Shown here: piece after piece, positions 10,350 to 20,489 of the stretch | How the letters are laid out: the number at the start of each line of letters is the position of its first letter | Position numbering within the stretch: position 1 is the first letter of the stretch | DNA from: Spartinivicinus ruber | GTDB taxonomy: Bacteria; Pseudomonadota; Gammaproteobacteria; Pseudomonadales; Zooshikellaceae | Length of the DNA stretch: 64,000 nucleotides | Assembly: GCF_011009015.1 (NCBI RefSeq) | Contig: NZ_CP048878.1 | Coordinates: 857,501-921,500 of the forward strand | Reading direction: 5' to 3' | Position numbers and translations under genes: made by a program | Notes under the pieces: model-generated | Told to the model about the DNA's origin: nothing | What the model saw: only the letters and a program-made list of their open reading frames with translations | Database searches by the model: none

Positions 10350-10640
10350 ATGAATACAAAAAAACTAGTTAATCTATCTACCCAACACCCTCGCCTTACC
10401 GTTAGGACGCTAGCTACACTTATGGCTATCAAAGACAACGAGGGTTGCTCTGTATCTGAGTTGTCTCAGTTTATGGGTGTTAATGAGAAAAATGTTGCTA
10501 CTACGATTCGTCGTTTGGAAGAGGGAAGGGAAGGTAGTGGTAGTACAAAGCTTATCAAGGTTAAACAGGATAAAGAGGATAAGCGCTTCAAGCTAATTTG
10601 GCTGACTGCTAAAGGTAAATCTTTGTTAAAAAGACTTTAG
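10350..10640 (+). CDS. Small winged-helix (MarR-like) regulator
   Basis: A 96-residue protein that is almost entirely one winged helix-turn-helix: a helix LTVRTLATLMAI, the HTH segment CSVSELSQFMGVNEKNVATTIRRLEE, and a wing ending KRFKLIWLTAKGKSLLKRL. The wing-plus-LTxKG pattern is that of MarR family members, but the long dimerisation helices of full-size MarR proteins (about 140 residues) are missing. The start is uncertain: a GTG at 10341 would add three residues and neither start has a strong ribosome site. It stands alone between the effector-like operon and a decayed gene. The target is unknown. Confidence 0.7.
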   Translation: MNTKKLVNLSTQHPRLTVRTLATLMAIKDNEGCSVSELSQFMGVNEKNVATTIRRLEEGREGSGSTKLIKVKQDKEDKRFKLIWLTAKGKSLLKRL

Positions 10641-10779
10641 CTATTGGATTGAAAAGCCAATTTAAAGCTTTAGCCCCGTAGGATACGGCGACCTTATATT
10701 GATAGGTTTGTTAAGGCCAACCTTAATGAGTTCCTATTGTGTTGTGGTAGGGGAGTTATCAGGTTTTAAAAGAGATATT

Positions 10780-11243
10780 TTAAAGTAATTGACTCAAATA
10801 TCTGTGGCATTCTTTTGGGCTTTTCAAGCGAACAAAGTGAATATGCTGGTATGTTTTATCTTCAGCTAGCTTCGCATATTTAGCCTTATTTTTAAAATAA
10901 GTTTTGATTGTCCAAAGTACAATTGAGTCTTTTGAGAAAAGTTTGCTAAAACTTTCCCGATTGCCTGTGCCAGGCCATAGTTCTTGTTTGGTCAGGGATC
11001 TAGATAGGGGGCGCTTTATTGCTTGGTATAAAGTTCTAGTAAAGCTGTAGTCTATCCAAATAATGGTATCGACCTCTTTCCACTTTATCGGTGTAGTACG
11101 ACGGTAGTTACCATCCAATACCAGTTTTTACTCCAAAATACTGAGTCCATTTCTATATATGAGTAATTTAGTTGTTGTGCTAATATTTTCGCAAAAGTGG
11201 ATTTACCACTACCACTTGTGCAGATTACATTTATTTTTTTCAT
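10780..11243 (-). pseudogene. Decayed P-loop kinase (FlaR/topology-modulation-like)
   Basis: Reading leftwards from an ATG at 11243, the N-terminus carries a perfect P-loop (TSGSGKSTFAKIL) and then YIEMDSVFW, typical of small adenylate-kinase-like proteins annotated as topology modulation or FlaR proteins. The frame is then lost near 11120. The rest of the family (LDGNYRRTTPIKW, IIWIDYSF, ELWPGTGNRESF, KDSIVLWTIKTY) continues in another frame to a stop at 10780. Joining the halves leaves out the roughly 20-30 residues usually found between the FW and LDGNY motifs. An internal deletion with a frameshift therefore explains the structure. The P-loop half and the C-terminal half are each well preserved, so the damage is probably recent. 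Confidence 0.8.
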
Positions 11244-11778
11244 GTTTCCCTTATTAATACCGAATGTTTAGAGACTGTCGTAAAAATACTATGCTTGTAA
11301 ATACTGAATTTAAAAATAGACTTTAAATGCTCACAAATTTAACTGGAACAAATCTTAACAGCTGTTAGCTCCTGAAAATTTTATTGTTGGGTGAATGTTA
11401 TACAAATAATATTGTTGTTTTACTTTTATAAAGGATATACCTGCTTTTTGAAGAGTTGTTATTAGACTTATGTATCTGGGTGATTATATGTTTACAGTAA
11501 GTAGTGATCTATCATTCATTTGCTGTTTAAGGAATGGTTACTACTTGTGTATAGATTAAGGGTTTATCTCTTACAGGCTGTTTTCTGATCAAATAAACAC
11601 CACTATAGGTGATATATCTTATCCAAAAGTCGTAGCTTTACCCTTTACTATTGGGTATGCATACTATATTCATGATCTTTTGAAGTTACGAACGTCTGAT
11701 ATACAGTTTAGATAGCTGAGTTAAATAGACCGTTCACAAAGTTTAAAGTGTTTAGAAAGCTAAAGCAGGTAATTCTTT
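11244..11778. other. Non-coding spacer upstream of parC
   Basis: About 535 bp of AT-rich sequence with no open frame worth calling and no strong hairpin. It separates the decayed kinase, transcribed leftwards, from parC, transcribed rightwards, so it should hold the parC promoter and formerly the kinase promoter. I could not pick individual promoter boxes with confidence. Confidence 0.4.
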
Positions 11779-14040
11779 ATGAATGACATCGTGATTGGCG
11801 ATGATGGGGTTGAGCGCCAGTCGCTACACCAGTACACAGAAAGTGCATACTTGAACTATTCAATGTATGTCATTTTAGATCGTGCTTTGCCACATATTGG
11901 TGATGGCCTTAAGCCTGTCCAGCGACGTATTGTGTATGCCATGAGTGAGCTTGGCTTGAAAAATACAGCCAAGTATAAAAAGTCTGCTCGTACGGTGGGT
12001 GATGTATTGGGTAAGTATCATCCACATGGTGATAGTGCTTGTTATGAAGCCATGGTGTTGATGGCGCAATCGTTTTCTTATCGTTACCCGCTGGTTGATG
12101 GGCAAGGGAACTGGGGCTCGGCCGATGACCCTAAATCCTTCGCAGCGATGCGTTATACCGAATCGCGGTTATCGGGCTTTTCGGAATTGCTATTGTCCGA
12201 ACTAGGGCAAGGTACTGTCGATTGGCAGCCGAACTTTGATGGCTCGCTAGATGAACCAGTAATGCTGCCCGCACGTGTGCCGACGGTACTATTAAACGGC
12301 AGTACGGGTATTGCGGTGGGGATGGCTACTGACATTCCACCTCATAACTTGCGAGAAGTAGTGAATGCCTGTGTGTATTTGTTAGATAACCCCAAGGCTG
12401 CTTTACCTGAGTTACTGGAATATATCCCAGCCCCAGACTTTCCTACCGAAGCAGAAATTATTACCCCTAAGCAAGACATTTTAAAAATGTACCAAACTGG
12501 TCGTGGTAGCTTGCGGATGCGAGGGATTTACCACACTGAAAATTGTGATGTGGTGATTACCGCGTTGCCCCACCAGGTTTCAGGGGCCAAGGTACTTGAA
12601 CAAATAGCAGATCAGATGCAAAAGAAAAAGCTGCCAATGGTAGCGGATTTGCGGGATGAGTCTGACCATGAAAACCCCACTCGGTTGGTGATAGTACCTC
12701 GCTCAAATAGGGTGGATATTGAACAGCTGATGGCGCATTTATTTGCTACGACGGATTTAGAGCGCACTTACCGAGTTAACCTGAATATGATCGGGGTAGA
12801 TGGTCGCCCACAGGTTAAATCGTTGGATGTTATTTTAAATGAGTGGCTTGGTTTCCGTCGGGATACTGTTACTAAACGACTGCAATACCGTTTGGATAAG
12901 GTTAATAAGCGGATTCATTTATTAGAAGGTCTGTTAATCGCTTACCTCAATATAGATGAGGTGATTGAGATTATTCGTACTGAAGACCATCCTAAAGCAG
13001 CATTAATGGAACGCTTCGGCTTATCTGATGAACAAGCTGAAGCCGTTTTAGAGTTAAAACTACGCCGGTTAGCCAAGCTGGAAGAAATGAAAATCCGGGG
13101 TGAGCAGGATGAGTTAAGTAAAGAGCGAGATAAGCTGGAAAAGACTCTTAACTCACCAGCACGGTTGAAAACCTTGATTAAAAAAGAGCTGCAAGCGGAT
13201 GCTAAGCAATATGGTGATGACCGTCGTTCACCACTGGTTGCCCGTGAAGAGGCCAAAGCATTAACTGAAGCTGACTTATTATCTTCAGATCCAGTAACGG
13301 TTGTGCTGTCGAAAAAAGGTTGGGTTAGAGCAGCTAAAGGCCATGAGGCTGATCCTACCGCGCTAAACTATAAGTCGGGTGATGACTACATGTTTTCAGT
13401 GCGCACCAAGAGTAATGAACCTACCTTGTTTATAGATTCCACCGGTCGCTCTTATACTGTTGCAACCCATACTTTGCCATCCGCAAGAGGTCAGGGTGAG
13501 CCGTTAACCGGGCGCTTATCCGTACCCTCTGGTGCCAGCTTTAAGGGCATGTTTAATGGTGATGAAAATACCTTATTGTTATTAGCATCAGATGCAGGCT
13601 ATGGATTTGTTACTAAAGCCACAGACCTGTTGACGAAAAACAAAACAGGTAAAGCCGTATTGACCTTACCTGCAGGGGCAGAGGTGTTAACACCATCAGT
13701 CGTTCGAGATATAGAGAATGAAGACCTGGCGGTATTTACCAATGAAGGTCGGTTGTTGGTATTTGCAATTGCTGACTTGCCAATGATGGCTAGGGGTAAG
13801 GGCAATAAAATTATTAATATCCCTGCTGCTCGTGCAGCAGAGCGGGAAGAGTATATTGTCAGCCTACAAGTATTGGGTAGAGCAGACAGCTTAATGGTGT
13901 ACTCTGGGCGACGTAAGTTGGTGCTTAAACCTGAAGATATTGAACATTATGTTGGTGAGCGAGGGCGTCGAGGTAGCAAGTTGCCGAGGGGGTTCCAGAA
14001 AGTTGATGGTGTAGAGGTGATAGAGGCAGAAGAAGAGTAA
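11779..14040 (+). CDS. parC: DNA topoisomerase IV subunit A
   Basis: ParC is the DNA-breaking subunit of topoisomerase IV, which unlinks daughter chromosomes together with ParE. At 753 residues it has the usual gammaproteobacterial length. The catalytic Tyr is in [10 protein letters not shown] (about residue 126). The quinolone-determining region reads [12 protein letters not shown], so the positions equivalent to E. coli Ser80 and Glu84 are both unmutated. A C-terminal beta-pinwheel region follows (about 500-740). The start has only a modest ribosome site (AGCAGG). parE is not in the window. The downstream AhpA-family gene is convergent and separated by a bidirectional hairpin. Confidence 0.97.
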   Translation: MNDIVIGDDGVERQSLHQYTESAYLNYSMYVILDRALPHIGDGLKPVQRRIVYAMSELGLKNTAKYKKSARTVGDVLGKYHPHGDSACYEAMVLMAQSFSYRYPLVDGQGNWGSADDPKSFAAMRYTESRLSGFSELLLSELGQGTVDWQPNFDGSLDEPVMLPARVPTVLLNGSTGIAVGMATDIPPHNLREVVNACVYLLDNPKAALPELLEYIPAPDFPTEAEIITPKQDILKMYQTGRGSLRMRGIYHTENCDVVITALPHQVSGAKVLEQIADQMQKKKLPMVADLRDESDHENPTRLVIVPRSNRVDIEQLMAHLFATTDLERTYRVNLNMIGVDGRPQVKSLDVILNEWLGFRRDTVTKRLQYRLDKVNKRIHLLEGLLIAYLNIDEVIEIIRTEDHPKAALMERFGLSDEQAEAVLELKLRRLAKLEEMKIRGEQDELSKERDKLEKTLNSPARLKTLIKKELQADAKQYGDDRRSPLVAREEAKALTEADLLSSDPVTVVLSKKGWVRAAKGHEADPTALNYKSGDDYMFSVRTKSNEPTLFIDSTGRSYTVATHTLPSARGQGEPLTGRLSVPSGASFKGMFNGDENTLLLLASDAGYGFVTKATDLLTKNKTGKAVLTLPAGAEVLTPSVVRDIENEDLAVFTNEGRLLVFAIADLPMMARGKGNKIINIPAARAAEREEYIVSLQVLGRADSLMVYSGRRKLVLKPEDIEHYVGERGRRGSKLPRGFQKVDGVEVIEAEEE

Positions 14041-14047
14041 CTCAAAT

Positions 14048-14081
14048 AAGTTCTTTCTCCCTTTCGGGGGAGAAAGAACTT
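14048..14081. terminator. Bidirectional hairpin between parC and the AhpA-family gene
   Basis: A perfect 14-bp stem (14048-14061 with 14068-14081) around a 6-base loop fills the 50-bp gap between two convergent genes. The stem arms end in AAG/CTT, so the flanking T-tracts are weak. Position and stability still argue for a shared terminator. Confidence 0.75.
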
Positions 14082-14090
14082 GCTATTTAT

Positions 14091-15362
14091 CTAACCAGCT
14101 TGGCTGTGTTGCTCATCATCGTCATCAAACTCAATAGCAATAATCCGCTTGATTTTTGGTAACTCTAAGACAGCCTCTGTCTGGATTCTACTGTCGTCAA
14201 AGATTTCCAATGTTGCTTCATGAATAAATAGCTCTGCTGTTGCCAGGTTTGCTAGTTGTTTGGCTTCACATGCGGCGCTGGCTTGTAAGGCAGGGTGTTT
14301 GGTAAGGGTTGGGTGTTTGTGTGGTTGGTTATCAATGCTTACACCGATACCCATAGTAATTTTATTGGTGTGTTGGTTGCCTGGCTGGTAATTCAAAATA
14401 TCAATCGCAGCTTGCACCGCTTTAAAAAAGAAGTCTTCCGCTTGGTTTTGCAAGAAGCTAATAAAAATATCACCTTCCGTTGAGTAGTTAATATGACCAT
14501 CATGTTGGCTAGTCAGTTGTTCAATATAGCTAAGTTGCTGGGTAAGGGCTTGATTAAACAGCTCACTGGTTAAACACTGTTTAAGATTATCAATATTTGA
14601 AAAGTGTACACAAATTGTTGCAGAATAATCGAGGATATTACTAGGAACTTTCGCAACAGGGGGCGTGGTTGATGAGGCTGGTGGTAATAAGTCAGGAACT
14701 GCTCTAGCAAGCTGGCCTAATTCATCGTTGCGCGTTGTATTTTTTAGTTTATAAATAGCATCTTTGTCTTTTCGCTGAATGATAGCTGTGAGCTTTCGTA
14801 AATCAAGGCTGAGCCGGTTAGTTTGCTGGATAAATAATAGCAAGCCGCAGATAAGTAACATAATGCTAGTAAAAACAACCATGGTAGTGGCGTCTTTTGC
14901 TGGCTTGCTGATATATACATCATTGAGTTTGATTCTAACCAGGCCAACAAACACTTCCTGGTGATGAACGGGGGCTGTATAAGTTTTTTGCGTGGCGAGT
15001 TGTTGTTTGCTTGATTTGGTAGTAGCTGAAGCTAGCAGCTGGTTGTTAGCGCTGTAAATACGGGCACTATGAAGGTAGGGGTTTGCTACTAAGTCGTTAA
15101 GCAATACATTTAAACTGATTCGGTCATTGGCCATCAGTAGTTCTCCAGCCATGTTTGCTGTTTGTTTACTAATGGTGAGTCCAAAGGCTTCAGCCTGTTG
15201 ATGGGCGCTGGTATTAATTTCTTCATAGGCGATATAACTGAAGATGCTACAAAACAAAATCAGTATAACGCTAAACAGCACAGCTAATTTTTTGTTTAAA
15301 GTAAAATGCGTTTTTCTGACTTTCGCTATGAAGGTAAGGAATATGTTGTTGGAAATTGCCAC
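14091..15362 (-). CDS. AhpA/YtjB-family inner-membrane protein (SMP_2-like)
   Basis: A 423-residue membrane protein. There is one helix at about residues 27-47, a periplasmic region of about 110 residues, and a second helix at about 160-180. A HAMP-like linker follows, and then a cytoplasmic domain with INYSTEGDIFISF and MGIGVSI, reminiscent of a degenerate nucleotide-cyclase fold. This layout fits the family named for altered haemolysin expression (AhpA, E. coli YtjB), which lies near serB and parC in pseudomonads; the parC neighbour here supports the call. The start appears to be a GTG at 15362; no better ATG is available. The C-terminus is acidic (FDDDDEQ). Biochemical role unknown. Confidence 0.7.
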   Translation of the reverse strand: MAISNNIFLTFIAKVRKTHFTLNKKLAVLFSVILILFCSIFSYIAYEEINTSAHQQAEAFGLTISKQTANMAGELLMANDRISLNVLLNDLVANPYLHSARIYSANNQLLASATTKSSKQQLATQKTYTAPVHHQEVFVGLVRIKLNDVYISKPAKDATTMVVFTSIMLLICGLLLFIQQTNRLSLDLRKLTAIIQRKDKDAIYKLKNTTRNDELGQLARAVPDLLPPASSTTPPVAKVPSNILDYSATICVHFSNIDNLKQCLTSELFNQALTQQLSYIEQLTSQHDGHINYSTEGDIFISFLQNQAEDFFFKAVQAAIDILNYQPGNQHTNKITMGIGVSIDNQPHKHPTLTKHPALQASAACEAKQLANLATAELFIHEATLEIFDDSRIQTEAVLELPKIKRIIAIEFDDDDEQHSQAG

Positions 15363-15779
15363 AGTATAAAACCATTGGATAATAAGAGGGCGGAGGTAGA
15401 TATTACTATCAATGGCTAAAACGAACTAGAAGTGATGCCTAAAATCTTTACCTGGTTGTACAACTGACACCCTATTTTAGCCGTCAAGTGGTTGCCAAAG
15501 TGAGTGATTGTTCATATATAAAAGTTGAAATTGTTATACAATGCACGTCAAGGAACATGTATAAAATAATTTTCCAGTATTTATTTAAACGTGCTTTGAT
15601 AAAGAGTAGTTTTTCAGGGAATTCCTTTGCTTGAACAGTATTTTGCAAGTAAATGGCTTTGTAAGTAGGGAGAAAACAGGAATTATTTTACATATGCTCC
15701 TTATAATTCATGCTGGTTCTTGTAGTATATCTTTACTGATAATGATTGCCTTGCTGATAAATGATCGTGGTGCTTATAA
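15363..15779. other. Non-coding spacer between divergent genes
   Basis: About 417 bp with no open frame and no strong hairpin. It must carry the promoters for the AhpA-family gene (leftwards) and the Fic-like gene (rightwards). A short direct repeat of aaatgatc occurs at about 15760 and again over the start codon at 15778; its meaning is unclear. Confidence 0.35.
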
Positions 15780-16994
15780 ATGATCAGTGGTGTTTTAAAT
15801 AAGTCAACAGCTCTGCCTGGGGGAAATAAACTTGCGACTAACCCGTCTTACAAGGCGATTAGCAATCTTTTAGCTAAACAACTGACTGATCAGGCATCAC
15901 ATCAAGAGCTAACTAAAGCCCTTGTACGTGCCATTGAGATGAAGCAGAAAGGTGCGTCATCACCTGCACCCACCTTAGAGGTGGCGGCCAAACTGAAACA
16001 GGCAATTCTTGATAATGATAAAATTAATCCTGAATTTAAAGGGTTAAAAGACAAGCTGCTGACTATTTTAATAGGTATTTCCCGCAAGCTGGAAGTAGAG
16101 CCTGAATTGCATCGGGCCATGGATAGTCATAAATCTTTCCAGGCATTTGATAAACAGCAAGCCTGGCGGTTAATGGTTAATCATTATCAGCAGGCGCTAA
16201 AAGGCGAATATGGTTTTGAGGATGAAGCCGGTTATTTAGCCGCCATGTATAATGGTTTTGGCTTCATGCTTTCTAATGTTGAGCAGCCATTAGATGCTGC
16301 GTTATTGGAAAAATTGCATGATAAGGCGGTGGCAGGGGTGTTACCAGTGGGTAAAACCATGCAGGAACAACTGATCCAGGCACAATATGGATTGCCAGAA
16401 ATTACCCTGCCAGCCAGCTATCAGGACCAGCAGTCAACATCCAAAAGCTTAGTTGTTGGTGACTCTTTATTAGACCTGAAGAGTAATGCATCTGAAGCAG
16501 GGTTAATTGAATTAATTAAAGGATATCAACTGGAGCCTTGTTTTGAAGTAGCGGGTGTGAAATTAAAGGAAGGGACGCTGGAATATCAGGACCAAAACCA
16601 AGTTAGCTTGAATATTAATCCTAAAACCACTGCCCAATGCGTGGATTTAGTTGAAGATATATTAGCAGAGTACAGCCAGGCACAAAGCTTGTCCAAAACG
16701 GAATATGATAAATTATCGGCTATTGCCCGCTGCTGTCAGGAATTGGCCAGAGCGAGGCCCTTTATTGATGGTAATATCCGAACAATTGGTGTATTGGTTG
16801 TCAATAAATTACTGCTGCAACAACAGTTAACGCCTGTTATTATGCCAAATCCTAGCCGTTTTGTAGCATTTTCAGTGAAAGAGTTAGTAGCAGAAATGAA
16901 GCTAGGCCAAAGCTTATTTGAAAATTATACTTCAGGTAAATATCGACCTGTTAATGGGGCTGAGGGTATTCCTACATACGCTAAGTTTGTATAG
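15780..16994 (+). CDS. Fic-like protein with a degenerate catalytic motif
   Basis: A 404-residue soluble protein. Near the C-terminus a helix-rich segment (AIARCCQELARARPFIDGNIRTIGVLVVNKLLL, given here in parts: ELARARPF, then IDGNIRT) aligns with the Fic signature HxFx(D/E)GN(G/K)R. The catalytic His is Arg326 and the Gly/Lys before the last Arg is Ile333, while Phe328, Asp330, Gly331, Asn332 and Arg334 are kept. Fic-like proteins with HPFxDGNCRT variants occur among Legionella and Coxiella effectors. Without the His, AMP transfer by the standard mechanism is unlikely. The N-terminal 300 residues match nothing I recognise. No ribosome site is obvious at the ATG. It ends 4 bp from the convergent GGDEF-EAL gene. 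Confidence 0.6.
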   Translation: MISGVLNKSTALPGGNKLATNPSYKAISNLLAKQLTDQASHQELTKALVRAIEMKQKGASSPAPTLEVAAKLKQAILDNDKINPEFKGLKDKLLTILIGISRKLEVEPELHRAMDSHKSFQAFDKQQAWRLMVNHYQQALKGEYGFEDEAGYLAAMYNGFGFMLSNVEQPLDAALLEKLHDKAVAGVLPVGKTMQEQLIQAQYGLPEITLPASYQDQQSTSKSLVVGDSLLDLKSNASEAGLIELIKGYQLEPCFEVAGVKLKEGTLEYQDQNQVSLNINPKTTAQCVDLVEDILAEYSQAQSLSKTEYDKLSAIARCCQELARARPFIDGNIRTIGVLVVNKLLLQQQLTPVIMPNPSRFVAFSVKELVAEMKLGQSLFENYTSGKYRPVNGAEGIPTYAKFV

Positions 16995-16998
16995 CAAT

Positions 16999-19326
16999 TT
17001 ATGATTGGCCAGCTTGGGACTTTGCAATATGCGCAGATAATGGCTCTGGTTTAGCGTAGTAGAAACCTTGTAAAAAGTCGCATCCTGCTTCAATGAGTAT
17101 AGATGCTTGCTCTTCTCTTTCTATCCCTTCAGCAGTCACTTGAAAACCTTGTTGTTTACAATACTTGATCAGAGCCACCACCATGGCGCAGCGGCGCTTA
17201 TCTACCATCATATCAACCAAAGATTTATCAATTTTAATGGTATCAATTGGATAGTTTAATAGTTGAACTAATGAAGTATAGCCTGAGCCAAAGTCGTCTA
17301 TTGCTAAGGATAAGCCAAGTTTACGAAGACTATGTAGGTTGGTTTCTACTTTTGTTAAATCTTGAATTTCAAACGTTTCGGTTATTTCTAGCTGGAAAAC
17401 AATTTCTTTAAGATTAGTTTGATTAAATAGGTTAGTTATTTTTTCACTAAATATTTGTGAGCTAAGTTGTGCTGAAGAAATATTTATAGAAAGCTTTATA
17501 TTGCTGTTAAATATTTTGAGTAAAGTATTCGAGTCACGAATTACTTGTTGAATAACCCATAAGTCAATATCTTCAAAATAGCCTCTACTTTCTGCAATGG
17601 GGATAAATTCTGCGGGTGAAACAAAACCTAAGGATTTAGAGTGCCACCTTAATAGAGCCTCAACACCCGCAACTTTGCCTGTTTTTGCTATGACAATAGG
17701 CATGTAATAAACTTCAAACTCAGAAAAATTTTTCTTTTTAAGTTCAGTTTCAATTTCTTTATCTCTACGTGCCTGTGAGGCAAGTTCTTGAGAATAAAAG
17801 GCATACTGATTTCGTCCACCATGTTTAGCTTGATACATAGCTGCATCAGAATTAGAAATAAGCTCTGTTGGGTTAGCACCATCATCAGGGTAAATAGCAA
17901 TGCCAATACTGGCGGATATAGGAAAATGGCCTACTTCACAAGTAAAGCCATTATCAAATAAAGATAATATTCGTTCTGCTACTTTATATAATACGGCTTC
18001 TTTATTGAAATCATGCAGCAGCACTGCAAACTCATCACCAGCCAGTCGTGCTAAATCATGGTTGTAGAACTTAAGTACAATGTCGGTAGTACGTACTGTG
18101 TCTTGTAAGCGCTCTGCAAAAGCTTTTAATAAAATATCACCTGTTTCATGACCATATTTATCATTAACGAACTTAAAGTTGTCTAGGTCAACATATAACA
18201 AACCAACTTTTTGCTGTTTATGCTCTGCTCGGTTAAGCACTCGTTCTAAACAGCGAGTGAACATGCGACGGTTATAAAGCTTAGTGAGTGCATCTTTTTC
18301 AGCCATTTCTTTGGTGACTTCATAAGCACCATGTAGTTGGCCATAGAGTTTAGAAAAAACACGACTTAAGCTGCCAACTTCGTCATCCTTTTTTGAAGGA
18401 CGTGGTTGTTCTTTATGTCCTTCAAGTACCTCGGTGATTTCTTGTTCTAATCCTTGAATAGGACCAGTTATATAGCGTTTTATCAGGTTGTTGAGTACTA
18501 CATAAGAACATAATGTTAATAGTACAAATGAAATTGAAATTCTTAAATAAAGTTCATTGAGCAATTCTTGAATAAGTTTGTTGTCAATTTCTAAGTAAAT
18601 TGAACCCAGTTTAGGGATTGTTTGAGAAACTTTGACCATTGCTGTTTTCTTCAAATGAGCTGGCTCTTTACCACTAGGGTATAGCTGAGCGACTCTACCA
18701 TTTTCTTTTTTTAAGGTTTCTCTCAACTGATCGAAACCGGTTGCATCAAATGCCATTAATATTGCAACTGATTGTGGCCATTCTTTCATTAAAGGCTTGC
18801 GTAATGTGTAGCGGTCAATAAATCGAACATAGACTAGCCGAGTGGCTCCATTATTGTTTATTAAAGTTCTGCCACTAGCGGTATAGTTTTTTCGCATATC
18901 TTTAACCATTTCAGGTAAGCGTGGATCAATTTCACTGAAAGGGTCATCGCTGTTTTCGTAATAAAATTCAACACTGTTATTTGGTGCTAAAATAGCCAGG
19001 GATAAATAACCTATGTTAACTTCGTCCAGTTCTTTGATAGCTTCTTCTAAGTTGCCCTCAATAGCTAATGCTTTAAAACGTTTATCTTCTACTTTTAGAA
19101 ATTGATGGATTTCTGTGCTGCGAATCAATGAAGGGAAATAAGTGTCGGCAAAACTTAAATAGCGGTTTAAATTGGCAACTAGCTGGTTTAATTGCAATCT
19201 GGCTTCACTGGATTGAAAGTGGATGATTGATTGCTTTTGTACTTGGTAAATTCCAATAAAAGTAACCAGGTAACTAAAAACTAAGACAGGTAATATTAAA
19301 ACACGAACGCGTTTATTTAGTCTCAT
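16999..19326 (-). CDS. GGDEF-EAL c-di-GMP protein, MbaA-like
   Basis: A 775-residue membrane protein. Helix 1 is at about residues 9-29, then comes a periplasmic sensor of about 230 residues, helix 2 at about 260-282 and a HAMP linker. The GGDEF domain has RLAGDEF at its active site (about 430), an acceptable but non-canonical signature. The EAL domain keeps EALLRW, the NISSAQL Asn, EITET, IDDFGSGYTSL, KIDKS and EGIE, so phosphodiesterase activity is expected. It overlaps the end of the PotD/NspS-like gene by 14 bp. That pairing is the arrangement of Vibrio cholerae nspS-mbaA, where the periplasmic protein reports polyamines to the c-di-GMP enzyme. I infer the same role here. Confidence 0.85.
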   Translation of the reverse strand: MRLNKRVRVLILPVLVFSYLVTFIGIYQVQKQSIIHFQSSEARLQLNQLVANLNRYLSFADTYFPSLIRSTEIHQFLKVEDKRFKALAIEGNLEEAIKELDEVNIGYLSLAILAPNNSVEFYYENSDDPFSEIDPRLPEMVKDMRKNYTASGRTLINNNGATRLVYVRFIDRYTLRKPLMKEWPQSVAILMAFDATGFDQLRETLKKENGRVAQLYPSGKEPAHLKKTAMVKVSQTIPKLGSIYLEIDNKLIQELLNELYLRISISFVLLTLCSYVVLNNLIKRYITGPIQGLEQEITEVLEGHKEQPRPSKKDDEVGSLSRVFSKLYGQLHGAYEVTKEMAEKDALTKLYNRRMFTRCLERVLNRAEHKQQKVGLLYVDLDNFKFVNDKYGHETGDILLKAFAERLQDTVRTTDIVLKFYNHDLARLAGDEFAVLLHDFNKEAVLYKVAERILSLFDNGFTCEVGHFPISASIGIAIYPDDGANPTELISNSDAAMYQAKHGGRNQYAFYSQELASQARRDKEIETELKKKNFSEFEVYYMPIVIAKTGKVAGVEALLRWHSKSLGFVSPAEFIPIAESRGYFEDIDLWVIQQVIRDSNTLLKIFNSNIKLSINISSAQLSSQIFSEKITNLFNQTNLKEIVFQLEITETFEIQDLTKVETNLHSLRKLGLSLAIDDFGSGYTSLVQLLNYPIDTIKIDKSLVDMMVDKRRCAMVVALIKYCKQQGFQVTAEGIEREEQASILIEAGCDFLQGFYYAKPEPLSAHIAKSQAGQS

Positions 19327-20353
19327 GCTCTTTACTTAAAGCTCTCATGATCCGGTTACGCTGACTCATACTTTTATCAGAGATAATGCGGTAAGGCTCA
19401 CTTTTATCTAATATTTCTAAGCTAGGATAAAGACTCTGATCACTTTTTAGTTCTTCATCAATAAAAGGCATGGCAGCTTTGTTTGCGGTAGCTGTGCCAG
19501 TATCATTTGCATTTAGTGCAGCAATTTCTGATGAATTCAAAAAATTAATAAAAGTTAAAGCCTGTTGTTGATTTTTGCTACTGTTGAGTACTGCTATACA
19601 ATCCACCCATAATGACGTTCCTTCCTTGGGGACTACAAATTTCCAAATTTCTTTACCAATTAGGTCATTCAGTGAATATTCATCACCACTATAAGCCAGA
19701 GCCATGAATAGCTCCTCGTCATTAGGTTTAGCACTGATATAGCTAATTATGTAGTTATAAGTAAGGACTTTGGGTAGTTGCTGCTTTAATAACTCATAAG
19801 CTGCTTTTAGATGATTAACATTTTCACTAAAAATAGGATAACCACTTAGTTTTAACGCTGGGATCAATGTATCTGTAAAATCCTCCACCATGCCAATGTG
19901 TCCAGAAAGTGCTGGTGATGGATAAAGTAAATCCTTCCAAGATGTGGGAGGGGAGCTGACTTTATCTGCACGATAAACAATGCCTGTTGTGCCCCAAAAG
20001 TAAGGAACACCAAAGTTACCACAACTGCGTAGCCAGCGCTTTTCTATATTGGTAATATTTTTTACTTCTGAGGTTGTTAGTGGTAATAGCTTGTTGTTCT
20101 TACCAAATAGCTGAGCAGAAATACTATCGATGATTACCAGATCGAATTGCTCAGCACTTTTGGTCGCTAGGACCTCATCACGCATTTCATCGCTGTCGTA
20201 ATAGACTTCTTTTAACGGGATACCAGTTTCATCCTGCCACTTTTGAATGACTTTGGTTGATAAATACTCTTGCCAGTTGAAGAGCACTAACCCTGCAGCA
20301 TAGCTTTGTATATTTATACAAACTGAGCAAACAAGTAGAGTAAGAAATTTCAT
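19313..20353 (-). CDS. PotD/NspS-like periplasmic polyamine-binding protein
   Basis: A 346-residue protein with a cleavable signal (cleavage near SYAAG). The mature start FNWQEYLSTKVIQKW and the motifs YYDSDEMRDEVL, PYFWGTTGIVY and MVEDFTDTLIPALKL are typical of the spermidine/putrescine-binding PotD/PotF family. No ABC transporter permease or ATPase genes follow; the only co-transcribed gene is the GGDEF-EAL protein, which it overlaps by 14 bp. That favours a signalling role, as for Vibrio NspS, over transport. The ligand cannot be told from sequence alone. Confidence 0.85.
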   Translation of the reverse strand: MKFLTLLVCSVCINIQSYAAGLVLFNWQEYLSTKVIQKWQDETGIPLKEVYYDSDEMRDEVLATKSAEQFDLVIIDSISAQLFGKNNKLLPLTTSEVKNITNIEKRWLRSCGNFGVPYFWGTTGIVYRADKVSSPPTSWKDLLYPSPALSGHIGMVEDFTDTLIPALKLSGYPIFSENVNHLKAAYELLKQQLPKVLTYNYIISYISAKPNDEELFMALAYSGDEYSLNDLIGKEIWKFVVPKEGTSLWVDCIAVLNSSKNQQQALTFINFLNSSEIAALNANDTGTATANKAAMPFIDEELKSDQSLYPSLEILDKSEPYRIISDKSMSQRNRIMRALSKEHETK

Positions 20354-20462
20354 GGCGGATAGCCCCTTTTACTTCTTTTTAGGTACTTCCTAGTATTGAA
20401 TTATTTTAAAGTTACTTGACAGTGTAGCTTCCTTCAGGATGCTTTTGTATTAGCGATACATG

Positions 20463-20489
20463 TATACTCTTCGCGAATGACCTTTAGGG
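20463..20489 (+). repeat. Short dispersed repeat (copy 1)
   Basis: The 27 bp beginning tatactcttcg and ending tttaggg match, in inverted orientation, 29487-29513 at 22 of 27 positions, all differences being transitions. It overlaps the stop codon of the spermidine-synthase-like gene. Confidence 0.45.

Noticed and set aside
12942-13256. A minus-strand gene inside parC.
   Set aside because: It is a Ser/Arg-rich mirror of the parC reading frame, as are the other antisense frames within parC.
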